Assembly (NCBI GenBank): GCA_030448225.1
Contig: JAUJNJ010000018.1
Location: forward strand, 1-56,634
Reading direction: 5' to 3'
DNA length: 56,634 nt
DNA from: Phycisphaerae bacterium
Lineage (GTDB): Bacteria; Planctomycetota; Phycisphaerae; Tepidisphaerales; Tepidisphaeraceae
Each line of letters starts with the position of its first letter. The first letter of the stretch is position 1. The notes beneath the pieces were generated by a model. The model saw nothing but the letters and a program-made list of their open reading frames with translations, was not told the DNA's origin and ran no database searches. Below, in pieces: positions 29,505 to 38,947 of this stretch. The translations under genes and the position numbers were made by a program.

Positions 29505-30407
29505 CTACTTCGTGTGCTCGCGGAGGAACTCGATCGTCTCTGGCCACGCCTGTTGGGCGGCCTTGCCGTTGGCGCCGGGGTGGTCCTTGGGGCCCTCCTG
29601 CTGGCGCAGGAAGCCGTGGCCGGCGTTGTCGTAGATGCGGACGTCGTAGGTCTTGTTCAGCTCCTTCATCTTCGACTGCGCCCGCTCGATCGTCGCGTTG
29701 ACGCGCTGGTCGTTCTGGCCGTACACGCCGAGCACCGGGGCCTTGATCTCTTCATACGAGTCCTCCGGGCTCGCGCCGTAGTAGACGACCGCCGCGCTGA
29801 GGTCGGGCTGCTGGGCGGCGTAGCGGAAGCTCGTGGCGCCGCCCCAGCAGAAGCCGATGGTGGCGAACTTGCCGTTCGACGCGGGGAGCTTCGCGGCGAA
29901 GTCGCGGGTGGCGTCGAGCTTCTGCTTCACCTCCTGGTGGTCCAACCCGGAAATTGCCTTGCGCACCTCGTCGATCGATGCGAACGCGTCGCTCCCGCCG
30001 CCGTTCGTCCCCTTGCCCGCGAGGAAGTCGGGCGCGACGGCGATGAACCCGTCGGCGGCGAGTTGGTCGGTGACCGATCGCACCCAATCGCTCAGGCCGA
30101 AGATCTCGTGGATCACGATCACGACCGGCGCCTTCTCCTTCACCTCCGGGTAGACGACGTACGCGCGCATCGTCTGCTTCATCCCCGGCACCGTCACCTG
30201 CGCCCACTCCCCGTGCCGCGGCGACGTCTGCACCCGCTCCAGCGCGCCCTCGGCCCCCGGCGGGATCGCCGCCTCTTGCGCCGCCGCCGCCGCCGCACGG
30301 GCGCCGGGCTTGGCGTCCTGCGCGCGGAGCAGCGGGGCGGCCAGCAGCGACAACAACAGGGCGGTGACGACGGCCGATGCGGTGGTGTTGCGTTTCATGT
30401 CCGACAT
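29505..30407 (-). CDS. Secreted dienelactone hydrolase family protein
   Basis: 300 residues from ATG 30407 (ATG 30398 also possible). A signal peptide (VVTALLLSLLAAPLLRAQ) is followed by an Ala-rich linker and an alpha/beta hydrolase domain. VVIVIHEIFGLSDWVR carries the Glu of the DLH active site, GFCWGGATSF holds nucleophile Cys187, and Asp233 (YGQNDQRV) and His264 (DNAGHGFLRQ) complete the Cys-Asp-His triad. The family hydrolyses cyclic esters such as dienelactone; with a signal peptide and no catechol-pathway neighbours the true substrate is probably another ester. It lies alone between a small protein gene and the Gly/Ser lipoprotein. Confidence 0.93.
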   Translation of the reverse strand: MSDMKRNTTASAVVTALLLSLLAAPLLRAQDAKPGARAAAAAAQEAAIPPGAEGALERVQTSPRHGEWAQVTVPGMKQTMRAYVVYPEVKEKAPVVIVIHEIFGLSDWVRSVTDQLAADGFIAVAPDFLAGKGTNGGGSDAFASIDEVRKAISGLDHQEVKQKLDATRDFAAKLPASNGKFATIGFCWGGATSFRYAAQQPDLSAAVVYYGASPEDSYEEIKAPVLGVYGQNDQRVNATIERAQSKMKELNKTYDVRIYDNAGHGFLRQQEGPKDHPGANGKAAQQAWPETIEFLREHTK

Positions 30408-30922
30408 GATGAAACGCGGGTCGCCGCGAGGCAAGACGATTGCGCCACACGAACTCTGGCGCGGGCCGAGTAAGGCCCCACCGCTGGCGATCCCGCGCCA
30501 ATCAGAAGCCAGGGGATCGAGTCGTTCCGCGGCTGTCGCGCGTCGGCGATTCACGGCGGCCGCGTCGCCGGGGGGCTGGGTCTCGGTGTCCCGATATCGC
30601 GCGGGAGGCGTTCCAATTGCGGCCGTTGAGGTTCGCGCCCAACGTTGCGGGCTCCGCTCCGCCCTGCGTTTCGCTCGTCAACGCTTCAGCCCGCTCCCGC
30701 GTGAAGCGGCCCGATTTCCGGCTCGCTTCGCATGAGGTGAATTCGTCGCTAAGGGAAGTGCGCCGAATCCTGATTTATGCGTTCCCATGCGGCGCGCGAG
30801 CTGCCTATCCTGCGCCGATCGTGGCGACCGGCCTCGGCGCGCGCGGCGCGTAATACCGTCGCGGCGGCCGACCGGATCGGGGCGCCGGGTTTCACGTCCG
30901 CACCTTTCGAACGGAGGATCGC
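30408..30922. other. Divergent intergenic region, no gene recognised
   Basis: Divergent promoter region for the dienelactone hydrolase (minus) and the Gly/Ser-rich lipoprotein (plus). No homology-bearing frame, hairpin or repeat stands out except the GGAGG ribosome site of the next gene. Confidence 0.4.
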
Positions 30923-31495
30923 ATGCGAGGTCTGAAGGCAATGTCCGCGTTGGCCGTGGCGGCCGCCCTGAGCGTCGGCTCGTTCGGTTGCTCCAACCCC
31001 GACAGCGGCTCCGGCAGCTCGGGCAGCTCGTCGAGCGGCAGCTCGTCCAGCGGCTCGGGCATGGGCTCCGGGTCCGGCTCCGGCACGAGCGGGTCGATGA
31101 ACCGCAGCGGCTCCGGCACCAGCGGCAGCGGCTCGATGAGCGGAAGCGGCAGCGGCAGCGGGTCCATGAGCGGCAGCGGCACCGGCGGCACGTCCGGCAG
31201 CGGCTCCATGAACCGCAGCGGCTCCGGCACCAGCGGCAGCGGCTCGATGAACCGCAGCGGCAGCGGCAGCGGGACCGGATCCGGTACCGGAACGGGCACC
31301 GGAACGGGAACCGGCGGCACGTCGGGCGGCAGCACCGGCGGCAGCACCGGCGGAACCAGCACCGGTGGCACGGGCACGGGCGGCACGGGGACCGGCGGGA
31401 CCGGCTCGGGCTCCAGCACCGGATCCGGCACGGGCGGGACCGGCGGCACGGGTTCCGGCACGAGTTCAGGCTCCGGCGGGGCCGGCAGCCGGTAA
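30923..31495 (+). CDS. Gly/Ser/Thr-rich repetitive lipoprotein
   Basis: 190 residues with an excellent GGAGG site before ATG 30923. The signal peptide (MSALAVAAALSVGSFGCS) ends in a lipobox-like SFGC with Cys23, so it is probably lipid-anchored. Everything after is low complexity: GSGSSGSSSS, repeated GSMNRSGSGTSGSGSM-type units, then GTG and STGG runs, ending GGAGSR. Met-Asn-Arg insertions (SMNRSGSG) recur three times. Such a chain would be disordered and flexible: a spacer, surface coat or cell-wall-associated linker. No family recognised. The opposite strand encodes an equally long Pro/Val frame, but it has no ribosome site or leader, so the plus frame is preferred. Confidence 0.75.
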   Translation: MRGLKAMSALAVAAALSVGSFGCSNPDSGSGSSGSSSSGSSSSGSGMGSGSGSGTSGSMNRSGSGTSGSGSMSGSGSGSGSMSGSGTGGTSGSGSMNRSGSGTSGSGSMNRSGSGSGTGSGTGTGTGTGTGGTSGGSTGGSTGGTSTGGTGTGGTGTGGTGSGSSTGSGTGGTGGTGSGTSSGSGGAGSR

Positions 31496-32335
31496 CGATT
31501 CAGCATTCGTCCGTGATTCCGACGCGCGCCACGACGCCGGCCCGTCCCGACTGCCGCCCCTCCCATGCCGAAATGGGGCGGCCGGTACGGGCCGGCCGTG
31601 GCGGCCGACACCGCACCCGCGCTTCAGCCTGAGTCCGCCTCGCTATCTCACATCACTCGCGATCGGCCGCTGTCTTTCCCGTGCACGCTAAACCAATCCC
31701 GACCGCAATCGTCCATGCGAGCGCGACGCACGCAGGACGTCATCTCCCCGTTCTCGCCGTCCCCAGACAACCGGTGGTCCGCACCGACTCGCATTTTGTC
31801 GGGCGGGTGGTCGCTTCGAGTCGATGCGAAGCTTCTCCGCAAAATGCTGCATCCGGTTCGAAGTGCTTGTCGGCGAGGAGTCAGCTGGAACGCGGATGGA
31901 ACCTCGGCGGCGATCCCCGCATGCGACTCGTTGTGCGGCGTCGACCTCGGTGCGGCTGTCCCTGCGCCACGTGCCGATGTGGCCGCCAGGAGAGGCTGCA
32001 AGAGAATTGTCCGTCAGACGATCAGCGCCGAGACGCACAAGGACGCTCCAAGCAATCCCCGACACGGCCGCGTCAAGACGGCTGATTACGCTCCAGTTCG
32101 TCTAAACCGTCTGCTCATCAAACTCGCCGGACACCGTCGGTTTACCATGTCGGTCTAAGGAATCTGTGCGGGGCCCGCGGTTGGTCAACATGTTGCTAGA
32201 CGACACCGAACGTCTTCGGCCGCCGCGAGTCTTCGCAAAAAGCTGCTGCGGCCCGGGTGAAGCGCCCGGCGATGTTCCGCGCATGGTGCCGGATCGGGGG
32301 GCGGTTGTATTTGCTTTTGTCGAAGGAGCAGTCAC
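31496..32335. other. 840-bp region without recognisable gene
   Basis: Several GC-driven frames occur on both strands but none has a ribosome site, compositional pattern or family resemblance. No tRNA or iterated repeat. It could hold a small RNA or a decayed gene; the sequence does not say which. Confidence 0.4.
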
Positions 32336-33106
32336 ATGTCTGATCGAATCACGGATACCGGCGCCGGCCACGGCGCCGTCGGGTACGCTTCGCCGCAGAC
32401 CGCCGCCAGCGCGACGGTCATGACGCCGACCGACCGCGTGCGTTGGGGCCCGATTATCGCCGGGCTGTTCACCGCACTGTCGACGCTGGCGCTGCTGGGC
32501 GTGCTGGGCCTGGCCGTCGGGTTCTCGAGCTACGACGCCCAGGACCGCCTGCGCAACTTCGGCATCGGCGCGGGCGTGTGGGGCGCGATCAGCGCGCTGG
32601 CGGCGTTCTTCATCGGCGGGCTCGTCGCGGCGCGCACGGCGGCGGTCGCCGGGCGCAACAACGGGGCGTGGCAGGGCGCGATGGTGTGGGTCGTCGCGAT
32701 CCCGATGCTGCTCTACCTGCTGACGAGCATCGTCGGCTCGGCCGCCCGCACGACCGCCAGCGCCGCCGGCCAGGCCGCCCAGACCACGGCCACCGCGGGC
32801 GCCGCGGCGGCGGACGCGGCCAACGCCGCCGCCGACGCCGACCCCGACGCGGCCCAGCAGGCGTCGGCGAAGCTGCCGTCCGGCCAGGAGATGCAATCCG
32901 CCGCGCAGGACGCGGCGCAGCAGGTGCGCGACAAGGTGAGTCAGGTCGCCACGCCGCAGAACGCCGAGGCCGCTTCCGAGGACGCCGCCAAGGGCGCGTG
33001 GGGCACGCTGATCTCGATGGTGCTCGGCCTCGTCGCCGCCACCGTCGGCGGCCTGCTAGGTGCCCGCGACCCCGCCCGGCACCACACGACCGCCGGCGCG
33101 CATTGA
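32336..33106 (+). CDS. Four-helix membrane protein with Ala-rich loop
   Basis: 256 residues with AAGGAG 8 nt before ATG 32336. Membrane spans lie at about 38-62 (WGPIIAGLFTALSTLALLG), 80-102 (GVWGAISALAAFFIGGLVAA), 112-131 (WVVAIPMLLYLLTSIVG) and 228-247 (LISMVLGLVAATVGGLLGA). Between spans 3 and 4 is a 95-residue Ala/Thr/Gln/Asp-rich segment (SAAGQAAQTTATAG...) likely helical and soluble. The 'RVRWGPIIAGLFTAL' start resembles small soil-bacterial membrane proteins, sometimes annotated PhnA-like, of unknown function. No operon partner. Confidence 0.8.
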   Translation: MSDRITDTGAGHGAVGYASPQTAASATVMTPTDRVRWGPIIAGLFTALSTLALLGVLGLAVGFSSYDAQDRLRNFGIGAGVWGAISALAAFFIGGLVAARTAAVAGRNNGAWQGAMVWVVAIPMLLYLLTSIVGSAARTTASAAGQAAQTTATAGAAAADAANAAADADPDAAQQASAKLPSGQEMQSAAQDAAQQVRDKVSQVATPQNAEAASEDAAKGAWGTLISMVLGLVAATVGGLLGARDPARHHTTAGAH

Positions 33107-33475
33107 GCGTGGTGAGCGAACTGCGGGGGCGTAGCGGTATGATGTTTCGGATGCACCCGAGCGTCTACGCCCGGTGACCACGGCGCGCTGGAAAGCCGGT
33201 CCGACAACGCAGCGGGTCGCACGCGTGTTCACGACAGTGGGCACGAGTGCGACCCGTCTGCATTTACCCTTCGACTGGCAACGAGCGAGAGGCGCCACAT
33301 CGGGTCGAAGGCTCGCCCCGGACGTTTGATAGCGGCGGGAGAGCTTGCAGGGGTCTTTGATGCGACCGCTCATGATCGTCCCGAGGAGAAGCGCATCAAA
33401 CGAAAGCGGTGGAGGAAGACGACCGCAATAGTCCGCGCCTTCCTCCACCGTCATCGGGGCAGAAATCGAATCTGC
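33107..33475. other. Convergent intergenic region, nothing recognised
   Basis: Between the four-helix membrane protein (plus) and the large exported protein (minus). No gene, no clear terminator hairpin with T-run. Confidence 0.4.
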
Positions 33476-35124
33476 TCACGCCAGCCGCACCTCGAAATTT
33501 CCCGTCGCGAAGTTTTGCGCCGCGAGGGCGGCGGCGAGGGCGGCGGCGTCGTCCAGGCGGACGAGGCGGAGGCGCTGCCGGGCGTTGTTGTTCGCCTGAA
33601 GGCCCACGAGCGAGTCCGCCGCGAGGCCGAACGCCTCGCCGGCGTTGTCGGTCGTGACGACGCCGAGCTTCACGTTCCCGAGCGTGCGGGCGACGACGAC
33701 CGACCCGTCGAACGAGCGGGTCGTGAGCCTCGCGATGCCGCCCTGCGCCGGCAGTTCGGTCGTCGCGGGGAAGCGAGCGGTGGCGGTCGGCGTGCCGGAG
33801 ACGATGTCGCTGTCGACGAGGCCGCCCGCGGTCACCGCGCCGATCCCGCCGGCGGCCGACAGTTGCGACCCGCTCATCACGCCGCCGATCGTCACGCGCC
33901 CCGCGGCGGGCAGCCCGCCCGCCGAGTACGGCGCGTCGAGCGTGATTGACGAGCCGGTGACGTTGCCGCTCACCGCCAGCCGGCCGAAGGAGTCGGTGGT
34001 CACGGTGGCGCCGATCAGGTTCGCGGCCGTCATCCGCGCGACCGGGCCGTTGACCGTGACCGCGCCGGTCAGGTTGACGCCGGCCCCGCCGAGCGTGTTG
34101 AGCGGCCCGTCGGCCGTCAGAGTCGGGACCTGCACCGCGCCGTCGGCGCCGCGCGCCCCGCGGATCGTGAGCCGGCTGGCGGCGGTCGTGCCGAGCGCGT
34201 CGACGGCGAGCAGGCGCACGCCGGTGCCCTGTACGACGATCGCGCCCTTCTTGTTGACCTGGCCCGCCGCGTTCTCGAAGCGAAGGGCCGCCGTGCCGCC
34301 GCCGCGGAGCGAGAAGACGGCCGTCGTGCCGTCGGCCTCGGTGAACGTCACGCTCCGCGCCGCGCCGTCGCCGATCGTGGCCGCATTGGGCTCGGCCACG
34401 CCGCCGCCGCCGCCGTCGCCGCCGCCCGCGCCCGCGCGGGCCACGATCGTGCCGCGCAGGCCGAGCTCGGCGTCGCTGTCGTAGTCGAGCGTCACGTTGA
34501 TCGGGATCGTGAGCGTGCGGTTCCCGCCCGAGCCGGTGAGCGCGCCGGTCAGGCCGGCATTCGTCACCGTCTCGTTGTCGAGTTCGACGTCGCCGTCGCC
34601 GCCGATCTCCAACTCGTACTCGAGCTTGCCGACGGTCGTGACGAGCTTCAGGGCGGCAGGGGCGAAGCCGCCGTTGGTCGCGAGCGTGAGGGTCGGACGT
34701 GAGGTCGAACGTCAGCCCGCGGACGGCGGCCTCGCCGACCTTCACGTCGAGGAACCCGCCGGCCTCCCCTCGCCCGCGTAGTTGGCCGGGCGTTGCCCGG
34801 GTCGTAGTTGCCCGTGGATCGCGCGACGACGTTCGACCCGCCGGGGAACTGGACGGTGCCGTCGTCGGCGACGTCGACGACGATCGTCCCCTCGTACGCC
34901 GCCTGCAGGCTGCCGCTGCAGCGCGCCTCAAGGTCGATCACGCCCGCCACCTCGCCCGAGAGCCGCAGCGTGCTGAGCGACGGCACGACCGTGAACGTCA
35001 TCGCCGCGAAGAGCGTCCGCCCCTCCAACGGCTCGACCGCCGCCACGACCGGCACCGCTCCGGCCGACGTTCCGGTGGTGCCGTGCGAACAACCGCTGTC
35101 ACGCGAATGGCTGCGACGAAACAT
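33476..35124 (-). pseudogene. Large exported Planctomycete repeat protein, frameshifted
   Basis: Starts at ATG 35124. After a basic region comes VEPLEGRTLFAA, the N-terminal 'EPLE.R.L..A' signature of large exported Planctomycetota proteins (usually adhesin, dockerin or FG-GAP types). The first about 105 residues are intact (VVDVADDGTVQFPGGSNVV, STGNYDPGNA); near 34775 the frame slips into NYAGEGEAGGFLDVKVGEA, and again near 34700 into TLATNGGFAPAALKLVTTV. From 34612 to 33476 it is intact: beta-rich, with VFSLRGGGTAALRFENAAG and repeated 'G.v.....' strands suggesting a beta-helix or sandwich. It ends VRLDDAAALAAALAAQN and FATGNFEVRLA. Two or three single-base shifts in about 100 bp; error or decay. 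Probably surface-exposed. Confidence 0.75.
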
Positions 35125-35575
35125 GGTGCGATCCTCTATGACGACTGCGGCCCCGCCTTCCGACGCGGCCGATGGCCGAACCGACGCATCTTCCGACGGA
35201 TCACCCTGCCGCGTCAATCGATCCGCGGAGGGTCGAAAGGTCGTGCGTCCTCTCATTCGTCGTCGCGACTGTTGCGCAAAGTTGCGAAAATGGGATGACG
35301 CGAGCACGCGGCGCGTAATCGGACGCTAATCCCGCAGGATAACTCTGCTCGTTCGCGCAAGGCATCGGTTGCGGCATGACGGCGTGTCGGTGCCGACGGC
35401 GGGTACGGACGGGCCAGCGGTCGTTGACGCTTCGTCTGCCTTGTCGTTGCGACGCCCGCGTCGCGACCCATGCGCAGCGGCGAATCGCTCAACCGCACGG
35501 GATTGCGGCTGCGCCACCACCGCGACGCGGGTGTCCCGGTAACGCAACCTCGGTCGACGTCACGGTCGACGACGA
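35125..35575. other. Intergenic, no gene recognised
   Basis: Upstream region of the large exported protein gene and downstream region of the zinc-ribbon membrane protein, both minus. No family-like frame and no strong hairpin. Confidence 0.4.
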
Positions 35576-35998
35576 CTAGGTTGGTGCGGCGACGGCGCCG
35601 CACTCGGGGCAACGGTCGGGGGTGGCGCGCATGTCGTAGCCGCAGGCGGTGCAGAGGCCGAGACGTCGGCGTTCCCGAAGCTGCCGCTGTTTGCCGATGA
35701 CGAGCGGCAGCGCCGCGCCCAGCAGCACCACGCCGGTCGCCGGCAGAGACACGGATGTCGAGTGCGCCGGGCCGTACGCGAACGACAGCGGTGGGCTGAG
35801 CCGCCGGAACGACTGGTAACGAAGGACGCCGTGTTTGAGTTGGACCTCTCGTAGCTGCCGATCTCCGGGCGTCGAGAACGAGAACCGGAGCCGGCCCGCG
35901 GTGGCGGGCGGCGTGTGACTCAGTGCCCAGAGCGTCGTGACGGCGACGCACAGGATCGACCAGACGGCCCCGACGATGGTGGGCGTGCGGCGTCGCAC
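35576..35998 (-). CDS. Small membrane protein with C-terminal zinc ribbon
   Basis: 140 residues from GTG 35998. An N-terminal membrane span (VGAVWSILCVAVTTLWAL) is followed by an extracytoplasmic domain of about 60 residues, a second span (VSLPATGVVLLGAALPLVIG) and a cytoplasmic tail with a zinc ribbon, CTACGYDMRATPDRCPECG. Exactly this CxxCGYDxRATPxRCPxCG tail recurs on many small Phycisphaerae/Planctomycete membrane proteins, including the one at 50331 here. Function unknown. TAGACT lies 6 nt before the GTG and no Shine-Dalgarno is present, so translation may be leaderless. Confidence 0.82.
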   Translation of the reverse strand: MRRRTPTIVGAVWSILCVAVTTLWALSHTPPATAGRLRFSFSTPGDRQLREVQLKHGVLRYQSFRRLSPPLSFAYGPAHSTSVSLPATGVVLLGAALPLVIGKQRQLRERRRLGLCTACGYDMRATPDRCPECGAVAAPT

Positions 35999-36004
35999 GT
36001 CCGA

Positions 36005-36010
36005 AGTCTA
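36005..36010 (-). promoter_or_regulatory. -10-like TAGACT, 6 nt before GTG
   Basis: On the minus strand GCGGTAGACT, TCGGAC, then the GTG at 35998. Candidate leaderless promoter. Confidence 0.4.
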
Positions 36011-36194
36011 CCGCGCCCGGGCCGGTGCGCGCCGTCACCAGAATCGGGACGCGACCTTGCGCGACGCGGTGCCGCTCGGCCGAGGCCGACGTGTTCGAAG
36101 GGGACCGCTACGACGAGCACCGGCGCGGTGATTCGATCCGGCCCGCGCGGCGTTTCGACCGCCGTGATGCCACCAGCGCCGTGAGCGGCGTTGA

Positions 36195-36240
36195 AATGAC
36201 CCGACCCCGGCCGATGGGGCCGGGGTCGGGGTGAGTCATT
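36195..36240 (-). terminator. Hairpin downstream of ilvB
   Basis: ACCCGACCCCGGCC (36199-36212) pairs with GGCCGGGGTCGGGGT (36218-36232) with one bulged G, and AATGA/TCATT extends the stem. It begins 23 bp after the ilvB stop on the minus strand. The T-run is poor, so termination may depend on the very stable stem. Confidence 0.65.
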
Positions 36241-36262
36241 CAAATTGCGAATCGGCGAGGCC

Positions 36263-38020
36263 TCAGGCCATCGTGCCGAGTTCCATCTCGTGCAGGCCCT
36301 TACCGGCGGGGACCATCGGGTAGACGTGCTCGTTGGGCTCGACGAAGAAGTCGACGACGACGGGGCCGGGGTGGCTCAGCATCTCGTCCACGACCTGCGG
36401 GACCTTCTTCTTGTCGTCGCAGCGGATCCCCTTCACGCCGAACGCCTCGGCCATCGCGGCGAAGTTGGGGTTCTTCATCACGCTCTGGCTGTAGCGGCGC
36501 TGGTAGAACAAATCCTGCCACTGCTTGATCATGCCCTGGAAGTCGTTGTTCAGGATCACGACCTTCACCGGGATGTTGTACTCGGCGATCGTCGCCAGCT
36601 CGTAGCAGGTCATCAGGTACGACCCGTCGCCGTCGATGTCGATGACCGTCTTGCCCGGCGCGCCGAGCTGGGCGCCCATCGCCGCGGGCAGGCCGTAGCC
36701 CATCGTGCCCAGGCCGCCGGAGGTGATCATCTGGCGGGGGAGGCGCCAGCGGTAGAACTGGGCGGCCCACATCTGGTGCTGGCCGACGCCGGTGGTGATG
36801 ATCGCGCCGCTCTTGGTCTGCCGGTTGATCTCCTCGATCACGTACTGCGGCTTGGTGTTCTTCGTGTCGTCGAAATACTTGAACGGGTAGCGCTCCTTCC
36901 ACGCGTTGATCTGCGCGAACCACGCCGCCCGCGGGCGGTGCTCGATGTGCGGCAGCATCAGCTCGAGGCTCTGCTTGGCGTCGCCGACCACGGCGCAGTC
37001 GACGTCGACCGTCTTGCTGATCGAAGACGGGTCGATGTCGATATGGATGATCTTGGCGTGCGGCGCGAAGCTGGCCAGGTTGCCCGTGACGCGGTCGTCG
37101 AAGCGGGCTCCGACGGCGATCAGCACGTCCGACTCCTGCACGGCGTAGTTGGCGTAGGCGGAGCCGTGCATGCCGAGCATGTGCAGGGTCTTGGGGTCCA
37201 ACTCGTCGAACGCGCCCATGCCGAGCAGCGTGGTCGTGCAGGGGATGTTGCCCTTGTCGGCCAGCTTGCGGAGCACCTGCCAGGCGTTGGAGGTAATGGC
37301 GCCGCCGCCGACGTAGAGCACGGGCTTGTCGGCGCGGTTGATCATCTCGGCCGCCGCCTCGGCCTGCCGCGCGTGGTCGCCGTGGGTGAGGGCCTGCTGG
37401 CGGCGGTTGACGATGTGCTCGCGTGGGGTGTCGTCGACCTCCTCGTTCAGCGTGCCGGCGGAGATGTCCTTGGGCAGGTCGATCAGCACCGGGCCCGGCC
37501 GGCCGCTCGTGGCCACCATGAACGCCTCGTTGATCACCCGCGGCAGTTCGCGGATGTCCTTCACAAGGTAATTCCACTTCGTACACGGGCGGGTGATGCC
37601 GGTGACGTCGGCCTCCTGGAACGCGTCGTTGCCGATGACCTTCGTCGGCACCTGGCCGCTGAAGATGACCATCGGGATCGAGTCCATCTGCGCGGTGGCC
37701 AGCGGGGTGACGGTGTTCGTCGCGCCGGGGCCGCTCGTCACGATGCAGACGCCGGGCTTGCCGGTGACGCGGGCGTAGCCGTCGGCGCAGTGGCCGGAGG
37801 CCTGCTCGTGGCGGTTGAGGATGAACTTGGCGGGCGTCTTGTACAGCTCGTCGAACACCGGCAGGATCGCGCCGCCCGGGTAGCCGAACATGTACTCGAC
37901 CTTGTGCGGGCCGACGAGCATCTCGTGGAGGATGCGGGCCCCGGTCTTGCCCTTGTACTTGGGCTTGTCGGTCGAGGAAGTCGCGGCCGGCTTGTGCGTG
38001 TCGGTTTGGAGCGTGGACAT
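36263..38020 (-). CDS. ilvB: Acetolactate synthase, large (catalytic) subunit
   Basis: 585 residues, the usual length. The ThDP-dependent enzyme condenses pyruvate with pyruvate or 2-oxobutyrate, the first common step of Val/Leu/Ile synthesis. The N-terminal PYR domain has VEYMFGYPGGAILPVFDEL and FILNRHEQASGHCADGYARV, with catalytic Glu in RHEQ. The central FAD-type domain follows (PVLYVGGGAITSN, ARFDDRVTGNLASFAP). The C-terminal ThDP domain has MGYGLPAAMGAQLG, GDGSYLMTCYELATIAEYNI and NNDFQGMIKQW, the GDG...NN metal/ThDP motif. The end shows VVVDFFVEPNEHVYPMVPAG. The small regulatory subunit (ilvH) and ilvC are not adjacent. No T-box or attenuator was recognised in the 294-bp leader. Confidence 0.97.
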   Translation of the reverse strand: MSTLQTDTHKPAATSSTDKPKYKGKTGARILHEMLVGPHKVEYMFGYPGGAILPVFDELYKTPAKFILNRHEQASGHCADGYARVTGKPGVCIVTSGPGATNTVTPLATAQMDSIPMVIFSGQVPTKVIGNDAFQEADVTGITRPCTKWNYLVKDIRELPRVINEAFMVATSGRPGPVLIDLPKDISAGTLNEEVDDTPREHIVNRRQQALTHGDHARQAEAAAEMINRADKPVLYVGGGAITSNAWQVLRKLADKGNIPCTTTLLGMGAFDELDPKTLHMLGMHGSAYANYAVQESDVLIAVGARFDDRVTGNLASFAPHAKIIHIDIDPSSISKTVDVDCAVVGDAKQSLELMLPHIEHRPRAAWFAQINAWKERYPFKYFDDTKNTKPQYVIEEINRQTKSGAIITTGVGQHQMWAAQFYRWRLPRQMITSGGLGTMGYGLPAAMGAQLGAPGKTVIDIDGDGSYLMTCYELATIAEYNIPVKVVILNNDFQGMIKQWQDLFYQRRYSQSVMKNPNFAAMAEAFGVKGIRCDDKKKVPQVVDEMLSHPGPVVVDFFVEPNEHVYPMVPAGKGLHEMELGTMA

Positions 38021-38261
38021 AATGGTTCTCGCGCTAAGGGGACCCCAATGGGGCTACTCTTGTAGCGACCCGGGCCCGAGGGTTCAATTGGATTATCGTA
38101 AATCCGCGGTGGAAATAAGAATACGGCGTCCGAGCGGGCCGGTTCGCGACTTGCGGGACCTTTGAAAGCAGGTCACCCGAGTGGCGAAACCGGCCTACCG
38201 TACGACCACCGTGAGGGGCGTGATGAGGCGGTAAGCAGTCATGGCAGCGTCTGTAACCCAG

Positions 38262-38317
38262 TGAGCCGCCGCGCCTTCGCGGCGAATCGGGTCGCGTCGC
38301 GACAGCCCGGCGGCTCA
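38262..38317 (-). terminator. Inverted repeat overlapping spoVG stop codon
   Basis: TGAGCCGCCG (38262-38271) pairs with CGGCGGCTCA (38308-38317). The outer base of the right arm is the spoVG stop codon. Inner GC stems are also possible. No T-run; it may stabilise or end the spoVG transcript. Confidence 0.4.
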
Positions 38318-38947
38318 ACGGATGTTACTCGTCCTTCCCCCGCGCGCCTGCCCGTCGTGGTGGGCGACGTTGTGGAAGGGCCGGTACGGATCGGCCGGGG
38401 CCGCCTTGAACGGCGGCGCGTCGGCCGTGCGACCGGGGCGGTCATCGTAGAACTCGAAGTCCTCGACGTCAAGGTTGGCCGGGACGTAGCCCGGCTGCTG
38501 GCTGCGCTCCACCTCGCGGGCGTAGGCGTCGAGCACCCGATCCTCGATGTGCTTGCGGCAGCGCGCGTTGATCGGGTGGGCGATGTCGGCGTGCAACTTC
38601 TGCCGCCCGGGCGCGCTGTTATGACCGTGGAACCCCTGGCCGAACGCGTTACCGTTGCCGCCGGCCTTCACGTTCCCGTTACGGCCGTGCTGCTGCTGCT
38701 GGCGGTCGGGGTCGAGGCGGCGGCCGCAGTTGTTGCAGAAGCGGGCGCGCAGGTGGTTCTTCTCGCCGCAGCCGGGGCAGTGGTCGGAAAGCTTGCGGCT
38801 CGGCATGGCGAGGAAGAGCCCGTCGTTGCCGTCGATGAGCTTCACGTCGCGGATGACGAACGTGTCGTCGAAGGTGAGCGAGCAGAAGGCCTTGAGCCGC
38901 CCGCCGCGGTTATCGCACAGGTTGATGCGGACTTCCGTCAGTTCCAT
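38315..38947 (-). CDS. spoVG: SpoVG-family protein with inserted zinc ribbon
   Basis: 210 residues, twice the usual SpoVG (about 85-95). Residues 1-53 match the first half of SpoVG (ELTEVRINL, FVIRDVKLIDGNDGLFLAMP). Then comes a four-Cys zinc ribbon, Cys57/60/71/74 in CPGCGEKNHLRARFCNNCG, and a Gln/Asn/Gly-rich linker (80-116). Residues 118-147 resume the SpoVG second half (DIAHPINARCRKHIEDRVLD, AYAREVER), with DIAHPIN as the hallmark, followed by a disordered tail. SpoVG proteins bind DNA or RNA and act as global regulators. The zinc ribbon probably adds nucleic-acid binding. GGAG lies 8 nt before ATG 38947. The gene lies just downstream of ispE on the same strand; in Bacillus, ispE and spoVG are also neighbours. 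Confidence 0.9.
   Translation of the reverse strand: MELTEVRINLCDNRGGRLKAFCSLTFDDTFVIRDVKLIDGNDGLFLAMPSRKLSDHCPGCGEKNHLRARFCNNCGRRLDPDRQQQQHGRNGNVKAGGNGNAFGQGFHGHNSAPGRQKLHADIAHPINARCRKHIEDRVLDAYAREVERSQQPGYVPANLDVEDFEFYDDRPGRTADAPPFKAAPADPYRPFHNVAHHDGQARGGRTSNIR

Noticed and set aside
30892..31611. Pro/Val-rich long frame on the minus strand opposite the Gly/Ser lipoprotein
   Set aside because: It is the complement of a Gly/Ser-codon repeat, has no leader or ribosome site, and the plus frame has GGAGG and a lipobox signal peptide.
38021..38314. Possible T-box or attenuator riboswitch before ilvB
   Set aside because: No AGGGTGGNACCGCG motif, no leader peptide rich in Leu/Ile/Val and no terminator/antiterminator pair found.
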